Shown here: positions 48,101-59,192 of the stretch, piece by piece | How the letters are laid out: every line of letters begins with the position of its first letter | How positions within the stretch are numbered: the stretch's first letter is position 1 | Assembly (NCBI GenBank): GCA_903813345.2 | Contig: CAIIXF020000005.1 | Coordinates: 1,552,001-1,616,000, forward strand | DNA: 64,000 nt | Reading direction: 5' to 3' | Source of the DNA: Owenia fusiformis | Taxonomy: Eukaryota > Annelida > Polychaeta > Sabellida > Oweniidae | Notes under the pieces: model-generated | The model's input: only the letters and a program-made list of their open reading frames with translations | Databases searched by the model: none | What the model was told of the DNA's origin: nothing | Program-made: the position numbers and the translations under genes

Positions 48101-48585
48101 GAATACTCATAAGCATGGCACACCGTCTAATGACACTTTCATCAAAATGGTGGTCATTTTTTGTGTGTTATCTTACGATTGGCTGTTCGATAGGATTTGC
48201 TACGCTTTGGCATTGCTGTTGTCTAGTTGTCTCTGATTGGTTCAGGTCTCATAAAAATATTACCTTGACCTCAAGGAGTAATATTACAGTAATTTTTTTA
48301 ACATAATAAGTTGTAGGCACTATCATATAGTCAGGTTCAAAACAAAATATATCAGTCTCTATATATCAGACCTCTTAGACTTCCACCAACACAAACATCA
48401 GTTCTGACCTCGCGAACTATGTTCCTTGCACCATGATTCTTGCATCGCGAACATGAAATCCTTAGTCGTGCACCACCGTTTCCTCGCTCCCAAACATATT
48501 TCTCCACTCGCGCACAGAGATCCGTGCTCGCGAACCACACACCTGATCGAAAAAAAGTCCGTAATTTTATTCATATTATTACACA

Positions 48586-49359
48586 TACCGTATTATCTCT
48601 ATTAAACGCACACTCTCTAATAAACGCACACCCGACTTTTTGTTCCAGGTTAGAAAGTCCTGTCCAGATAATATTGAGATCTGACGAAGCTCTAATAAAA
48701 AAAACATTGTGGGCGATAATTGAGTATTTTCACCGTTCGTTAAAATAATGCATCATTATTCATGACGTCACGATTTCCCATCATGCAACGTAAGAAATTT
48801 CTTCAGGTGTTGGTGTATTTTTATTGTATTTTGTTTACCACCAATGAAGGTGAGCAATACCTCTTGGGTATGTCCCGTATATATACGGTCGTAATTTACG
48901 TAATTAACATGGAAGATAGACCCAGAAACCCCTTCTTGAAGGAGCCCTGTGTTCTTTTATGTGCACTTATACATAGACATACAAGTACACACCACAGCCT
49001 TTTGTACGAGTTGCGGACCACTCAGTCAAACACCCTGAAGTACTTCACGCAAACAAGCAAATTTAGTCTTGCCTGAACCGGGGATCGAATGCGGGACCTA
49101 TTGCGTAAGAGGTACCTGCGCTACCACTGAGCTACAGGGGTGTAAATAACACACAATAGTGTATTTATATACTAAATTTGTCGTCTAGGAGCTCACAATT
49201 CAAGGTAAAAACATAACATATAGCATATTCTCTCTAATAAACGCACATATCTACTATATTTGATCGATTTAAGGTATAGAAGTAAATTTTCACCCATTAT
49301 CGCCCACCATCATAATTTTTTAGAATTCCCGGGATTTAGCTGCTTGAAACCTCTCCCCC
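48586..49359. mobile_element. TACCGTATT-family MITE, copy 3 (interrupted, right end lost)
   Basis: Starts TACCGTATTATCTCTATTAA and follows copy 1, breaks at a SINE insertion (48818-49138), resumes with AAATAACACACAATAG and continues to GAAACCTCTCCCCC. The last 50 or so bases, including the right terminus, are missing. It cannot be mobile as it stands. Confidence 0.85.
48818..49138 (-). mobile_element. tRNA-derived SINE with target duplication
   Basis: The 321-bp insertion is flanked by GGTGTA at 48812-48817 and 49139-49144, a 6-bp target duplication that interrupts the MITE. On the minus strand the head has TGTAGCTCAGTGGTAGCGC (A-box-like) and CATTCGATCCCCGGTTC (B-box-like). A body with CAGGGTGTTTGACTGAGTGG and CAACTCGTA follows, and an A-rich end is seen on the plus strand as TTTTTATTGTATTTTGTTT. 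The body is shared with the SINE at 17030. Confidence 0.85.
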
Positions 49360-49594
49360 CTCAAGTCCATATAACTCGGAATCCCAAATACCTGAATACA
49401 CTATGTACAAATTGTTCACGAGCAGTGATCTCTGTGCGCGAGTGGAGAAATATCTTCAGGAGCGAGGAAACGAATGATGGTGCGCAACATTAGATTTCAC
49501 ATTCATGATTTGAGAATCATGATTCCAGTACAAGGGACGTAGTTTGCGATGTCAGAACTAATCTTTGCATTGGTGGAAGTCTAGGAGGCCTGTA

Positions 49595-50527
49595 TATTGT
49601 AGAACTCATGTTTCTATTTGTCTAGTTGATTGATCATTTTTTTATAGATTAGGATCTTGATCAATGAAAAGATTCTTTTATCTTAAAGCCAAGCCTCTAA
49701 AGGTATCATTGTTAAGTTGATTGGTACTAGCCTCGAAATTGATATCTTGTTTACTGCCTATGATACAACCTTAAATGCCTTCATTGACGTGCTACATGCT
49801 TTATATACAGTAGATACTTTCAGAAGTGTCCAGATACAAGGATCTATGGTTCAATCAATGTGTCAAAAAACAGTGTCGATTGTACCAGAAGATTTATGAA
49901 GATTTAACTTGATTGAATGAGAAGGTAGATCAGGGTGGATTTTATGTCCCCTTTGGGTAAAGCACATAAAAGTTGAACACTGCCTAATTAATTTGAAAGC
50001 CTACTCAACAATTTGGTTTGATTAACCATTAATTGTTAAGACCTGGATATGGTTGGTTTCTTTTACAAAGCACTTTGCATGAAGTAGTTAACCTAAATAT
50101 TTAACTGATCCATACATCTTCTTTTAATATAAATTATGAAGACATTTTATTTTATTTTGATTGTAATTTGTTGGTGGGATAGGTAGAAAATATGGGATTA
50201 AGTGCTTTGGAAAGGGATATATATGTTTTTGAGTATCGTTTTCATCGGTACATTTACGACACAATGTCTTAACTCTTTGATTTACACATATTTGAACGTA
50301 ATGTTATATCACTTTTACCTTTGTTTAATTGAGTTTTATATCAAATCTATAATGGGTGATATAAATTTACGATAATTTACAATAAAACTAAAAGTTATCT
50401 TGCGTCATGTTTCTTGAGTAAATACGTTTTGCTGTTCAAAGCGTTTCATGGCAAATGTCACGTAGTCTTGTAGGGCATTTGGTGCTTGTAGTAGTATTGC
50501 TATTCTGCCCTTTGACATTTCATTTAC
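49595..50527. other. Non-coding
   Basis: AT-rich, with no supported feature. Confidence 0.4.
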
Positions 50528-50530
50528 TTA

Positions 50531-51182
50531 TGGCCTAGTCACATAGCCCGGCCGATGAGGTTACGATGAGCCAGCGATGCAATTTTCACCGAACACCGGC
50601 CGGACATCCGTGACGTTTGTTGCTTAAAACCGCATCGGTGGTAGCTCGGTGAAATTTTAACTTCGGAGTTAAATTTCACCGGGCTCTCACCGAGCTCCCT
50701 CATCATGTCATCGCAGCCCCATCGTAACCACATCGGAAAACACGTCGGCCGGTGCACGGCCGAGTATCGGCCGGTGTCCCGTGCATCTGAGACAACCAGA
50801 GGACGAGGTTTTTTAACGGACAGCGGCCGAGCTCCGGCCGATGTGGGACTGAGCATCGGCCGGTCACTGTTCAAAGCCCGTTAACAACCCGGCCGGTGAT
50901 CGCACGGTGTCCTGTTACCTGCTCGGGTACCAGCCGTATTCCTTCCGATGTCCGGCCGACCTCCGGCCGGTAGTTGCTGCCACATCGGCAGAAAAAAACT
51001 ACCATTTTGAGACAGACTCTGTACTGTCACCGGCCGGTGTTCGGTCGGTCACCTGAAGATGTCCGGACGGAGTCCGTTCACGTCACCGAGCTCTGCTTCC
51101 GATGAGGAGAGCTCGGTGGCACCAAAAAAATCCACCGAGCTCTACCGATGCCGGACATCGGCCGGGCTATGTGACTAGGCCA
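50531..51182. mobile_element. PIF/Harbinger-like GC-rich MITE
   Basis: A perfect 27-bp inverted repeat begins TGGCCTAGTCACATAGCCCG and is mirrored by CGGGCTATGTGACTAGGCCA. It is flanked by TTA on both sides (50528-50530 and 51183-51185), the target type of PIF/Harbinger elements. The 652-bp interior is much richer in GC than its surroundings and packed with CGGCCG, CATCGG and CACCGAGCTC words in both orientations. A minus open frame across it is a by-product of composition. Confidence 0.88.
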
Positions 51183-51185
51183 TTA

Positions 51186-51785
51186 CATTGTAATTTGAAA
51201 GACTGCTAGAGTTATGTTCATTCACAATTATAGTAAATTATTTTTCCTTTCATTCCAAAGATATGGTAGCATTGAAGAAAAAAAGACAGTGTCAAATGGG
51301 TTTATTAGAAATAATATAAAAAAACATGAATGTTTTTCAAATAAAGTTGGTACAATTCAAATGATAACCATTGCATTGACTATGTTTAATTTTTTCAGAT
51401 TTTTTTTCGATAAATGGTTTAAGAGAAAAAATATTGAATTTAGTTCACCAAACCACAACCAGTCCTTTAAAAGCATGAGTGCATGTACTAACCCATACGT
51501 TTAATCCACAACGGTGGAACCCGAGTACATTTTCAGAATGGGTTAGTACATACTTGAATACTTTCATATCCAATAAAGAATGATACAGGGTTCTTTACTG
51601 CAATTAAAATATATATATGCACAGTCCAGTTCTTTATGAAACCACAATGCACTATGGTGGCAGGCCCATGCTGAGTTGACCACTTGCATTAATGCACTGA
51701 AATACTCTAAGCGGATTGGCTGAGACACACTTGGCATATCTGAATATTTAATATATAGAATACCTCTCAACCCAGGTGATTCAAG
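51186..51785. other. Non-coding
   Basis: No supported gene. The open frame at 51214-51504 is lysine/asparagine/phenylalanine-rich with no motif. Confidence 0.35.
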
Positions 51786-51787
51786 GG

Positions 51788-51942
51788 CAGTCTTCATGCC
51801 CTGACTGGAAGTCTTCATGCCCTGACTGGAAGTCTGCATGCCCTGACTGGAAGTATTCATGCCCTGACTGGTATTATTCATGCCCTGGCTGGTAGTATTA
51901 ATACCCTGACTTGCAGTCTTCATGCCCTGACTATCACATGAG
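51788..51942. repeat. 21-bp minisatellite, about 7 copies
   Basis: Unit CATGCCCTGACTGGAAGTCT plus T, with a later ACTGGTATTATT variant. Because 21 is a multiple of 3, the minus frame gives a regular seven-residue SSQGMKT peptide. Without any flanking gene structure I treat it as non-coding. Confidence 0.9.
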
Positions 51943-53010
51943 CTAAAGCAGCTTGTCGTACAATTGGTTCATACATGTAGCAATGTTTTAGCAGAGATAT
52001 TTTTTGAGTAATTACCTTGCAAAACAAACAACTTATCTTTTCATTCAATAGGCAAGATAAAAGAGAAATGTTTATATGTAAGTAATGATACCATTGTCTA
52101 GACAAACAATTTATCTTTCTATGTAATGTCTATTCTCTCTTGACATTGAATGTTTATTGCATTTAGGACGTACTTTTCCCTTTTCTTACCCCCATGTACA
52201 AGTTGTACACAATCGGAACCCTACAATTTACATCACTTTAATATATTTAATAATTGATGAATATCATTCTTATATCAGATATCATGAGGAATTTCTGATC
52301 AACTTGATTTAGTGTTAATGGTTCCTGTCATGGCATTACATTCAACAGTGGAGGTACAACTACAATGCCACTTACGTAAGTTAATGGCCTAGAATTATGT
52401 GATGGGAATCCATTGATAATTTCATTGTCTGAAGAATTGTATGTTTATCTTTGCAAATTACAGTAATATAAGGAATTGTAGAGGATTTATTGTGCAGTTG
52501 AGATCTCTTGCATGCTGCTTTGAAGTACAAATTTATTTTGAAAGAGAAATTAAGAAATCAGAAATATGGCAATATAAACATATTGTTGATCTTCATGGCA
52601 CAGTAATTATTGAATGGGAATTGGGAAAAGCAGTGTTGCATTTTGAAAAATAAATCTGTACAAATATTATGAATAATAATAATATATAATTTTATAATTT
52701 TGAAGAAATCAGATGTTACAAATTCTTGGTGTCTTTACAGAAGGTTTATTATGTTTGCAATAATACAAGAATAAAAATGAAATTTGTTAATTGATAAAAT
52801 CAATTTCCATCTCAGGAACTACATAACATCCTTGGCTGAGATCTGATCTTTAGAAACTCTATAGTCCAATTCAATATAATATTCTTCATGAATGTATATC
52901 AAATATCTTGCACCACTGAGATAAAGTTATTGACTATTTTATGAATTCCTTTTGGCTACTCCCCAACATAAACACTTGAGTAAGTCTACATGTTACAAAA
53001 GACTAATTGA
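51943..53010. other. Non-coding
   Basis: AT-rich, with no supported feature. Confidence 0.35.
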
Positions 53011-53014
53011 TCCT

Positions 53015-54465
53015 TTATTATCCCAACGAATGAAGTTTGGTAGGGATATAGTGAAGCCCTCCATCCATCAGTCCGTCTGTCAGTCAGTCCGTCCATCCGT
53101 CCGTCTGTCCGTCCGTCCGTCTGTCCGTCCGTCCATCCATCCGTCCGTCCGTCCGTCCGTCCATCCATCCGGAATATAACTCAAATACTAGTTTGCTTCA
53201 AGATTGATGGAAAGATGTATATTGGTGAATAGTTTTACGCAAAAAAAAATTTCAAGATGCCCACCGCTTAAGAAATGGCGGGAATATTTAGGGAAAATCT
53301 TTAGTTTTTCATTTTAAACTAAAGAAATGAATATTATAGTTTGAAATTTTGATAGTATATTCACAACATCTATCTATGTAACATATATTTCGAGTTTTTT
53401 AGCCTGACTCCAAGGGGCTGTATATGATGAATACGCGTGGCAAAATATCAGGCACATACATCGAATGTAGTATTTTTCAAAGTACAGTACTTACGCTTGT
53501 GGTCCAGTTGAAGGTCTCTTCTTTGTTTGTGACATTTTAATAATATTGTCTGCTCTCTTTGGGCGATAAAAGGTAAAGGAAGTAGTATGTATACAATTGA
53601 AGCATTATACGGCAACTGCCGTATGGTACTTAGGATGGAATATCATGAAATTGAAACACTATACGGCAACTGCCGTGAGGTACGTCAAATGAAATACCAT
53701 ACGGCAATCGAGCTCAGCAAATGTTGTATCGTTTTCTAATTTGGGACTCATAATAGTCAAAATGGCAGCCTTGCGTTTGAATTTCGCAATAATTTTCTGA
53801 TGTTTTCAAAGTATGGCTATATTATACTCAAATTGAAGGACATTTAGAGTAGATCACAAATATGGTATTGTTTTTCTGATTTGTGCCTCAGAAAATTCAA
53901 AATGGCTGCCAACAGGAATTTGCGTCAGTGTTGAGATCTTTCTGAAGTATAGCTTTATTATACTAAAATGAAAGGTAATTTAGAGAAGATTGCAAATATA
54001 GTATCATTTTTCTGATTTGAGCCTTGTAAAATTCAAAATGGCCAACTTTTGTGGGATTTCGCATTAATTTCTTCATAGTATGGCTATATTATACTCCAAT
54101 TGAATGAAATATGGGGTAGATCACAATTATCATATTTTTTCTGATTTGTGTCTCAGAAAACTCAAAATGGCTGCATAACAGGAATTCGCTGTTACTTAGA
54201 GGTTTCTTAAAATTATGTTGACATGATACTTTATTAGATCTAAAATATATTGTCTTCATTATTTGTGGCTTTGAAACTCTTAAATAGTCACCAAAATGCT
54301 TAAATGGGTGGAAATTCTGATATACCCCTAATGTAATTTAATATCTACCAATTATATTTCAAGGGAAGGGTAGATGGTAAATATTACAATGTGACAAATG
54401 CAGATTCAGATATGTTAAAGTGTTTGTTGGGATATGCTACTCCCTGGAGTTGTTGTTTTCTAGTT
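53015..54465 (+). repeat. TCYGTC-family repeat, longest copy
   Basis: The head TTATTATCCCAACGAATGAA is followed by GTTTGGTAGGGATATAGTGA, a (GTCC/GTCT)n tract (53068-53170), ACTCAAATACTAG and AAGATGTATATTGGTGAATA. Several tandem-like body modules follow, each built around TTTCTGATTTG.G.CT and AATTCAAAATGGC, then a terminal GGAGTTGTTGTTTTCTAGTT. The body module TATTATACTCAAATTGAAGG recurs at roughly 120-bp spacing between 53820 and 54130. A piece around 53440-53720 with paired TACGGCAACTGCCGT palindromes may be a separate insertion. Confidence 0.7.
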
Positions 54466-54790
54466 TTTGTTACGTTGCATAGTGCTAGCAGTTTTGTTTT
54501 GTGCTAATTGCAATCTCTATCTGCTTCCTGTTACCCTTTATATGCAACAAAATCTTTACTTTGGAAATCAGTACATGGTGGGTGTCCATAAATTCCTAAG
54601 CAGTATGATATACATTGTAGTAAGTTATCTGTTAATTGAGGTAGGAGAGACGGTGGAAAAGCAAATCAAACATTGTTCATTCTGAGCAGTAATACCCTCC
54701 TTTATTACATCAGTTGTACATAGAGCATTGTGAAAATGTAGAAACTGTAGGTAATTCTATGATTATTGATTGCTTGTTCAACTTATCTCT
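54466..54790. other. Non-coding
   Basis: Open frame at 54467-54685 lacks recognisable motifs. Nothing supported. Confidence 0.3.
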
Positions 54791-54794
54791 CATG

Positions 54795-55150
54795 GATGTT
54801 ATTGATGGTGTCAAGACAATCATATATGTTATTGATGGTGTCAAGATTATCATGGATGTTATTGATGGTGTCAAGACAATCATGGATGTCATTGATGGTG
54901 TCAAGACAATCATGGATGTTATTGATGGTGTCAAGACTATCATGGATGTAATTGATGGTGTCAAGACAATCATGGATGTTATTGATGGTGTCAAGACAAT
55001 CATGGATGTTGTTGATGGTGTCAAGACAATCATGGATGTTATTGATGGTGTCAAGACTATCATGGATGTTATTGACAGTGGTAACACAATGATTATTGAT
55101 TGCTTATCTCTCATCGATGTTATTTATGGTGTCAAGACTATCATGATTGG
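54795..55150. repeat. 30-bp minisatellite, about 11 copies
   Basis: Unit GTTATTGATGGTGTCAAGAC plus AATCATGGAT. Thirty is a multiple of 3, so regular ten-residue peptides appear on both strands. The flanks (ATGATTATTGATTGCTT at 54759 and 55089) are themselves a diverged repeat pair bracketing the array. Confidence 0.92.
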
Positions 55151-56847
55151 GTCTACTAGATGGTTGATAAGTTAACCCCCACAGTGTTTGAGCATTTATA
55201 TAAAAACATGCTGTTGCTACTGTGATAGATGATTGAACCTTGGAACAATGGAATTACAAGATAAACATGATATTTACTAAAGGTTTTTTGATGGACACTT
55301 CACTTACGCAACTTCATATATCCATAGTCAGTGTTCATTTTAACGCTATCTTCATAGCGCTCTGAATATTAATAAATAAAATATATTTTTCCCTATAGTC
55401 AGCCTAACGTAATCCATTTTGTAAGGTGCCAACTAGACACAAACCTTGAAAGCGTTGTGAATTATTGAAAATAAATCTTAGAGTGACATTGATGAAGTGC
55501 CAAATTTAGATCAAGCATACTCGTAGTAGAAGCACTCCAATCTCAAATGATTGGGATATAACTATAAGAACATGAACTGCAAGGGCTTTGCAAGACCATA
55601 TTGCATGATATCAATAAACATGCCTTTCATTTTAAGATCTGCTTTATAATTTTCAAGAAATTGAATTGTGCTGATCAATTATATTCTGGCATCAGCCAAT
55701 TAAATGAAATGAACTGTGCAATTCTCAATATTGTACCAATCATCTCTGATGCAGTTTTGAACTAGTGTCACATTTATATGTAAATAACAGTTTGGGAGTG
55801 TCAGTTGTGATAAATGGCCTTAATGTTACTTTCACTACTAACAGTATGTGCCAAAACTAAAAAACAATCACAGGTCAGGTTAAAACATTGATTTTCCATC
55901 AAATGAATACGGTAATTATTTTTCATTTGGAGGCTATACAATAAAAACATTTAATTTTGTACCAGAAATGTTTTGTCATATTCTTGGTTGATATTCAATA
56001 TAATATGTAGTTTTGGTCCAACATAGTCAGTGAGTACATGCATATAAAAAGTAAAACTGCTTTTGATATTAAAGAAATATATTGTATGCATGTATCAACA
56101 TAAAATCAACAGAATATACTGTCAAAATTTAATGCAATTTGAGCTTTCTGTCATCGTAGGGAATTCCATTACGTGATGCAAGTGTCATCAAGTGACCTGA
56201 ACACAGGTAGCCAATGAGATTCAGAGCAGGTTTTTGAATTTCTTTTCAATTTTCTGACTGTTAACTTGATAATTCATTTCTGCGTACAATCCTGAAATTG
56301 ATAACGTAAACTTTGAAGTCAATACCTGACAGTTGGATGAACCTGTTTTGCCACTCCTAATGCAAAAATATGTACTCCCATTAGACACTGCCTCTTTAAG
56401 CATGTGTTATTGAAACCTTAAAGGTGAAAGCTTATGAAAGGTTTCATACTTTATTTACCCATATACTGTACACGCTGAAAAATTTGAGTGATCTCTATTG
56501 GCTCCAAAACGTTTTCTTCACCCATCTGTTATATTATTTTAGAGAAACCTTGAAACTGATTTTCTGTTATATTGAAGCCCATATACTGCTTATAGATCTC
56601 ATTTGCTAAGATACCAGTGGCAATTTTTTGATCAAACTGATGTTTGTCCTTTTCATTGCCATTTGCCTACATTGTCTCCATCACAAACTATCTGCCCAAT
56701 ATTGACTGTTTTACAACTTTTACAATTGCATTATGAAATAATAAAAAGATAATCTATCTGTAGTATAAAGTGATATATATGTTTTTTATGATCCATAGAT
56801 CAATTTAACCGTTTTCATGATCTTGGTTATGATCTTTTTGTGTCTCA
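55151..56847. other. Non-coding
   Basis: AT-rich DNA without a supported gene or repeat. Confidence 0.4.
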
Positions 56848-57454
56848 ATTTTTTTTATTTTTTTTTATTTATCATGTTTTATTTAATACAATAATATATG
56901 TTAAAAGAAAATTTCCAAAAAGGCGACTTTGTTTAACATTATAAGTCGCAGAAAATTATTATTTAAAAAAAACAAAAATAATCCATTTGGTGAAGCAAAT
57001 TGTAAATAAATTAAGCATAGAAGGTTTGATTATTGCTGCTAACACTTACACACTTCTGGAGAAAAGAGGCACTAGTTTAAAAAACAGTTATATTTGTAAC
57101 GTAGTTAAATTTTGAGCTGCCAAAAAGAAAAAAATTCAATTTCTCTTGTTGGGTCTTAAAATTCTTTTTATATTGGATTTCAAGGTTATTTAATTTAATT
57201 TCGAAGTCAGTTAGGAGGGTCCTACGGAGTCTGCAGTTAAAGATGGCATGCTTGGATGTTTCACTTTTGAATCCACACTTACATTTTGGTGTATCAGCTA
57301 GAGTAAAGTTGTGGGCATGAAAATGAGATTGAAAAATCAAGTCGACTCTAGTCCTATTAAGACTGATTTCCTCTGGTCTAGGTAAATGCAATGAGGTAGA
57401 TGATATGATAAATGAGAAGTGTCAATTTAGATTTGAAAGTACTTCAGTTCTTAA

Positions 57455-58094
57455 CCCTAGAAGCCCTAAGGGGGGTCAAAATGACCCCCCTGTTAAGTTT
57501 TTTCCCCATAACGTTTTATTGGCATCTGGTAGGGTCTTCAAATTTTCAGTAGCTGAAGCCACAGATATAAGACATGTTTGATTCAAAAAATCAGCAGAAT
57601 TGTACATAGGGTTACTGATTTATTATGATGTAATCATCAGCTGCAATAGACAAAATCGGAAAAAGCTAGCACTATTTCTACCATACGTGTTATCTTTCGA
57701 ATAAGATTACACAATCTTCCATCATCATAGTTGTTAAAGTTATTACACCAAGTTGTAGATAATTGAATGAAGTATATTTTGGTAAAAGTTTGAACATTCT
57801 AGCTTTACTAATTTGTTATTTATTTATTATGATGTAATCATCAGCTCCAATAGACAAAATCAGAAAAAAGCTAGCACTAATTCTACCATACGTGTTGTCT
57901 TAAGAATAAAATTACGCAATCTCACATCATCGTAGTTGTAAAACTTTTATACCAAGTTGTAGATAATTGAATGAAGAATATGTGGAAAAAGTTTGAACAT
58001 CCTAGCTTTACTAATAAAAATTTTACAAGGGGGGTGCCCTTTTGACCCCCCCTTAGGTGTTCGTGTGACTATTTTTACCTTAGGGCTTCCAGGG
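57455..58094. mobile_element. piggyBac-like MITE
   Basis: Flanked by TTAA at 57451-57454 and 58095-58098. The ends are CCCTAGAAGCCCTAAGG and, on the other strand, CCCTGGAAGCCCTAAGG, matching the TTAA target and CCC-start habit of piggyBac elements. Subterminal palindromes of GGGGGGTCA/TGACCCCCC type lie at each end. The interior has a direct repeat of about 200 bp (57616 and 57826 onward, TTATGATGTAATCATCAGCT). It splits the LINE C-terminal domain between ISEWNKLPKQLQE and the RTRVDL segment. Confidence 0.88.
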
Positions 58095-58251
58095 TTAAGT
58101 CTCTTGGAGTTGTTTGGGTAGTTTGTTCCATTCTGAGATAGCTGTAAAAATGCATGTTTTCTTTAATATCACAGATTTTTTAGAGGGCAAGACAAATTCA
58201 GTTGGATTTCTCAAATAGAGCTGCCTTGTAGTAGAGTTGGTCAATGCGTTT

Positions 58252-59192
58252 TTATGTCCCCACCACATAGTGTGGGGCCATATTGTCGGCCTAGGCGTGT
58301 CCGTCTGTCCATCTGTCTGTCCGTCTGTCTGTCCGTCCGTACGTCCGGCAGTTTTCTCCAAAACCGCTACAGATATCACCTTCAAATTTTCAGGGATAAC
58401 TTATGAGTGCATACAGATGTGGATGAAAAAAAATTAACTCGATACCTACTTCCTGTCGGCCATTTTGAAGTTAAATGCTAAAATCCTTGTCTGCAAACTT
58501 TAAGAAAAACGGCTTCACAGTTGCCTTTAAAACTTGAACATCTTGTTCAGCTCACTTCATTCTAGATCTGATTAGGTTTTGGACCTGTTAGCTCAGTCAT
58601 GTCAGCCATTTTGAATGTTTTAAGAAAAGTTAGCGCCCGATAATACTTTGTATCATATTGAATGGTGTTTTTCAGTTTTCATACTTTAACTTTTTAGTAG
58701 CTTTATAAATAATTTCAGGTGTACTTTGTTGTAAAAGCTTATGTTATTGTTAACAGTAGTTATATGTGATAATTTTGTAAAAAGATTTCAGCAAAAACTC
58801 ATAATCACTTTTTTATTGTCGGCCATTTTGGATTTTTCCGTCCTAAAATCTTGTCTGTAAAGTCTTGTCTACGTGTTTTCAGGTGAACCGTTTGGTAGAT
58901 CGATTTCAAATTTTCAGGGATGATTCTTAGTATGAGAATCTAGATCTGATTAGTTTTTTGGCATTCTGGGTAAATGTCAAGGCAGCCATTTTGGATTTTC
59001 CGTCTTAAAATCTTGCCTGTAAAGTCTTGTCTACGCGTTTTTTAGGTGAACCATTTGGTAGATCAATTTCAAATTTTCAGGGATGATTCTTAGTATGAAA
59101 ATCTAGAACTGATTAGTTTTTATCGCACTTTGAAAAAGTGCTATATTGTCGTCGTCTTGTGCTGTTGGGCGGGCGGGCGGGCGGGACATAAA
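58252..59192. mobile_element. Insertion of unknown family within the LINE
   Basis: Bounded by TTATGTCCC and GGGACATAA. Contains a GTCCGTCTGTC tract near 58300, TGTCGGCCATTTTGAAG, and two near-copies (58826 and 58987 onward) with CATTTTGGATTTTYCCGTC and GTGAACCRTTTGGTAGATC. The right end has TCGCACTTTGAAAAAGTGC, TATTGTCGTCGTC and (GCGG)n. LINE coding resumes on both sides, so it is a secondary insertion. It recalls the TCYGTC repeats in style, but direct similarity is slight. Confidence 0.6.

Larger units (their letters stand above)
48366..49590. mobile_element. Foldback element containing a nested MITE and SINE
   Basis: Arms of about 175-180 bp at 48366-48540 and 49415-49590 are inverted copies. 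The left arm has TAGACTTCCACCAA, TTCTGACCTCGCGAACTA, GTTTCCTCGCTCC and CTCCACTCGCGCACAGAGAT. The right arm has the complements in reverse order. The TACCGTATT MITE copy 3 was inserted into its spacer, and a SINE then landed in the MITE. Confidence 0.75.

Noticed and set aside
50539-50874. 111-codon minus frame
   Set aside because: Lies wholly within a GC-rich MITE. Low stop frequency comes from composition.
54710-55175. Open frames of ITSMIVLTPS and VIDGVKTIMD repeats on both strands
   Set aside because: A 30-bp minisatellite gives periodic peptides on both strands, with no further coding evidence.
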